Of a DNA stretch of 64,000 bases, positions 61,666 through 64,000 are shown one piece after another; position 1 is the first letter of the stretch; the number at the start of each line of letters is the position of its first letter. Both the position numbers and the translations under genes were made by a program. The notes below the pieces were generated by a model. The model did no database searches, was not told where the DNA came from, and saw only the letters and a program-made list of their open reading frames with translations. The DNA comes from Ferdinandcohnia sp047246645 (lineage in GTDB: Bacteria > Bacillota > Bacilli > Bacillales > Bacillaceae_L). The DNA lies in contig NZ_JBFOKR010000013.1 in assembly GCF_047246645.1 (NCBI RefSeq), positions 101,308 to 165,307 of the forward strand, in the 5' to 3' direction.

Positions 61666-61758
61666 CTAGAAAACTTGGCGATTGCCGAGCCTATAGGCGA
61701 CAGCAGAGCCGTAGTTGCACTTATGCAGATAGGAAAGAATTTATACTTTCCTATCTGA
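61666..61758 (+). repeat. Two-hairpin dispersed repeat, copy D (best conserved hairpin 2)
   Basis: It starts CTAGAAAACTTGGCGATTGCC, has the conserved AGGCGACAGCAGAGCCGTAG, and ends in a perfect 12-bp hairpin CAGATAGGAAAG/CTTTCCTATCTG. Three other copies are at 34447, 41446 and 49899. Confidence 0.85.
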
Positions 61759-61785
61759 AAAAAAAGGCAGAACGGTAGTTCCACC

Positions 61786-62154
61786 TTAGTTCCATTCCAA
61801 AAACTCTAAACGATTTCCTACAGGGTCAAAAGCATAAAACCGTGTTGCCCCTGGGAGATTATCATCCTCATTAATAGGGATATTGTTAGCACGAAGATGT
61901 TGCTTAAGTTGTTCTATATTCTCCACTTCAAATGCTGGATGTGCCTTTTTTGCCGGAGAGAATGGTTCTTCGATTCCTATATGGATTTGATACTGACCAA
62001 ATTGAAACCAAACTCCACCTCTTTTCTTCAGTTCCTCAGGTTTCTCGATTTCTTCAAATCCAATAACTCCTTGAAAAAATTCTCTGAACTGATTTTCACT
62101 ATCCTTCGGAGCTGCAAGTTGAATATGATGAATTGCTTTAAAGGTATACGCCAT
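61786..62154 (-). CDS. VOC family protein
   Basis: 122 residues. AIHHIQLAAPKDSENQFREFF opens and FYAFDPVGNRLEFLEWN ends the two-module fold. The conserved His at position 9 and Glu near the C terminus (RLEFLEW) match metal ligand positions of glyoxalase I-type enzymes. The reaction is unknown. It is a single gene. Confidence 0.8.
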   Translation of the reverse strand: MAYTFKAIHHIQLAAPKDSENQFREFFQGVIGFEEIEKPEELKKRGGVWFQFGQYQIHIGIEEPFSPAKKAHPAFEVENIEQLKQHLRANNIPINEDDNLPGATRFYAFDPVGNRLEFLEWN

Positions 62155-62248
62155 TTTGAATTCCTCATTTCGTTACTTTTTCTTCATCGTATACCTTTTC
62201 CTGAAATATCTAAATGACTTTATTTTTATACAAATCTATAAGATTTCC

Positions 62249-62668
62249 TTATGAAGGATAGGTTTCCTTTAAAAATGTAACCGATTGTTGTATTAATTCT
62301 TTTAAAACTTCAACGTCTATATCTGCGATTTTGTTAATATACACACACGCTTTCCCAGTAGTATGCTTTCCGAAACGCCCAAGTAATTCCTCACGCTGCG
62401 TGTCGCCAGTAGCAAAATACAGACTGATTTTTGCCTTTCTCGGTGAGAAACCCACTAAAGGTGCATCTCCCTCATGACCTGAAGCGTACTTATAATGATA
62501 CGACCCGAAGCCAATAATACTTGTCCCCCACATTTTCGCAGGATAGCCGGTTGTTTCTGTAAAAATATCTAATAGCTTATATGCATCTTCCTTCTTCTTA
62601 GGACTGTCCACTGCTTCAATAAACTCTATTATACTTCGATCATTTTCTTTTGTTTTTAATTCGTACAT
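62249..62668 (-). CDS. DUF1801 domain protein
   Basis: 139 residues from the ATG behind AAGGGGAG (MYELKTKENDRSI). The domain is recognised from KMWGTSIIGFGSYHYKYASG, GDAPLVGFSPRKAKISLYF and LGKHTTG-like LLGRFGKHTTGKACVYI. DUF1801 proteins (YdhG/frataxin-like fold) are of unsettled function. The frame is open 31 codons upstream but without signals. Confidence 0.8.
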   Translation of the reverse strand: MYELKTKENDRSIIEFIEAVDSPKKKEDAYKLLDIFTETTGYPAKMWGTSIIGFGSYHYKYASGHEGDAPLVGFSPRKAKISLYFATGDTQREELLGRFGKHTTGKACVYINKIADIDVEVLKELIQQSVTFLKETYPS

Positions 62669-62825
62669 AGTTCCACTCCCCTTCGTTTTACTAGTATTCA
62701 TTATGGACGAGATTTGGTTTGTTATTACTTCAAGATTGGTGGGGGGAATTCCTGCTAACATTAAAGGAGGACTATCAACATCTGTTATCTAATAGCCATA
62801 AAATCCAATAATAGATAATCAAAGT

Positions 62826-63798
62826 CTATTTTAAAGGTTGGAAATAATAAACTCTACCTTTCAAATCACCTTTATACTCTAATTGTAAAGTTAAAAGGAT
62901 AGTTTTTGCAGCGGATCGAGACTGTAAATCTAAAAATTGACGAAGTTGCTGGTTTGTTATTGCATTTCCAATTAATAAACGATAATCCATTATTGATTCA
63001 ATGAATGCCATACTTGAGGAGTGGTTACACGAGGGGCACTTCCATGTCCTAGAAGTGCGTTTCATAGGAAGATTTCCACATTTCGGGCACCTAACACCTT
63101 TAATTAACTCACTTTGTGTAATATCAAAATGTTTCAAGATATCCTCGTCATGTGTGGTATGTTGTTTTAAGAGGAACTTTGACAACTTATGAAGTTGTTT
63201 TTTATCAAACATTTCACTTCTATATTTTTTTTTCAATCAAGTCTATTTTTGAGAGAAAACTTGTACTTTTAATTACTTTATGAACTTGCTTATGGTCTGG
63301 GGTTGCCGTAATTATGGCTGAAGGATTTGTAAAAACAACTAGGTTTTCGATCTGAATAGAGGGAAACTTCGCAGATTCTAATAATTTCCTTAGCTGCATT
63401 TTGTGTCTGTTCGTTTGTGCGATGGGACAAGAATATGATTTCTTTTTATCTCCAACCGTTTGTATGAACTGATCAAACTTTCCATCAAAATGTAATTCAC
63501 CACGATAATTTTTAGCATCGATAGTTAAGAGGAATTTTGGGCTAATTAGAAGTAAGTCAATTTCAAAGAAATGTTCACCGGAGGTATCGGGGAGTCGCAG
63601 ATTATGAAAGATGAGGTAGTTTTTATCCTTTAAAAGGCTTAGATAGTATTTTAATGATTTTTCACCGAGGTAACCAGCCATTCTTCTGCCGTATTCCTCA
63701 CTTATAATCGAGTATTTTGGAAATGTTTCATGTAACCTTTTCAAAAGTGCATCAATTTTTCTCAGTCTTAGTGGTATTTCTAATTCTTTTTTGTTCAT
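62826..63798 (-). pseudogene. NERD-domain protein split by a frameshift at an A9 run
   Basis: The N-terminal part (63798-63220, ATG behind AAAAGGAGA) is a NERD nuclease-related domain: GYLGEKSLKYYL, EIDLLLISPKFLLTIDAKNY and the late CPIAQTNRHKMQLRKLL. It stops after IEKKI. The C-terminal part continues in another frame (62826-63236) with a zinc ribbon CPKCGNLPM...CPSCNH and TNQQLRQFLDLQSRSAAKTILL, as in full-length Bacillus NERD proteins. The break is a run of nine A (63225-63233); removing one base rejoins the frames. It is a recent mutation, a sequencing error or slippage. Confidence 0.8.
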
Positions 63799-63822
63799 AT
63801 ATTCATCTCCTTTTAGTTTCAT

Positions 63823-64000
63823 ATAGCATTTTTCTACAAAATCTACTAAAAATCCTGCAAAACATTTAAGGATTAATCATAATAGTCGATATATGGCTGT
63901 TATAAAAGATTTATGGCCGTTATCGGCTTAACCCCCTAATTATTGTACACAATCTCCTTTTTTCTAGGTTTATCTTAGTTTTTCATTTTTCTTTAAAGGA
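63823..64000. other. Right-edge intergenic stretch
   Basis: AT-rich, no gene. The only pattern is a direct repeat TATGGCTGTTAT (63892) and TATGGCCGTTAT (63912), 20 bp apart, the same period as the array at 34526-34640. Confidence 0.5.

Overview
This 64 kb window comes from a low-GC Firmicute of the Bacillaceae (Bacillus sensu lato). The left third follows the Bacillus subtilis order closely: the histidine operon (hisZ-G-D-B-H-A-F-I), yvoF-ppaX-yvoD-lgt-hprK, the yvlABCD cell-envelope stress operon, and uvrB-uvrA with csbA nearby. Ribosome binding sites are strong GGAGG types, many starts are GTG or TTG, and sigma-A, sigma-W, LexA, Fnr and CzrA-like sites are visible. Nearly all identifications rest on reading protein motifs and gene order by eye; no database search was possible.

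Layout. 1-6.4 kb: his operon on the minus strand, cut inside hisI at the left edge, with a clear sigma-A promoter. 6.7-10.7 kb: yvoF, ppaX, yvoD, lgt, hprK. 11-14.4 kb: a KinB-like sensor kinase and yvlDCBA behind a sigma-W promoter. 14.5-15.1 kb: two arrays of 52-bp tandem repeats. 15.1-21.6 kb: uvrA, uvrB, a DUF3231 gene and csbA. 21.7-25 kb: prfC, an Fnr-controlled 34-residue membrane protein, a c-di-GMP-I riboswitch aptamer with no gene behind it, and a SANT/Myb-like DNA-binding protein. 25-34.4 kb: a surface protein quality-control and signalling block: an HtrA-type protease with a PrsA-like foldase, an M3-like metallopeptidase with two operators, the yclJK-type two-component system and its divergent ABC exporter yclIH. 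34.7-41.5 kb: a serine hydrolase, the czcO-czrA-czcD metal operon and an unusual molybdopterin oxidoreductase with an unknown partner. 41.6-64 kb: accessory, mostly single-gene units (GNAT, VOC, MFS, AraC, NUDIX, two orphan Dpp-type permeases, a second DUF3231 gene, acyltransferase), one tRNA-Arg(CCT), and several decayed genes.

The accessory half shows decay: an HD phosphohydrolase with an in-frame amber codon, a NERD-domain protein split at a run of nine A, and a C-terminal scrap of an alpha/beta hydrolase. Several intergenic repeat families recur: a 93-bp two-hairpin element (four copies), a bipartite palindromic element (three copies), a 254-bp Bacillus-type miniature element, the 52-bp arrays, and a six-copy array with an exact 20-bp period.

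The most promising leads are the orphan c-di-GMP aptamer facing an Fnr-activated micro-membrane-protein gene; tandem 11-bp boxes shared by the yclI and htr promoters, suggesting that YclJ controls surface protein quality control; the molybdoenzyme with Asp in place of the fourth FeS cysteine and a LysM-like tail; and the two-hairpin repeat family.
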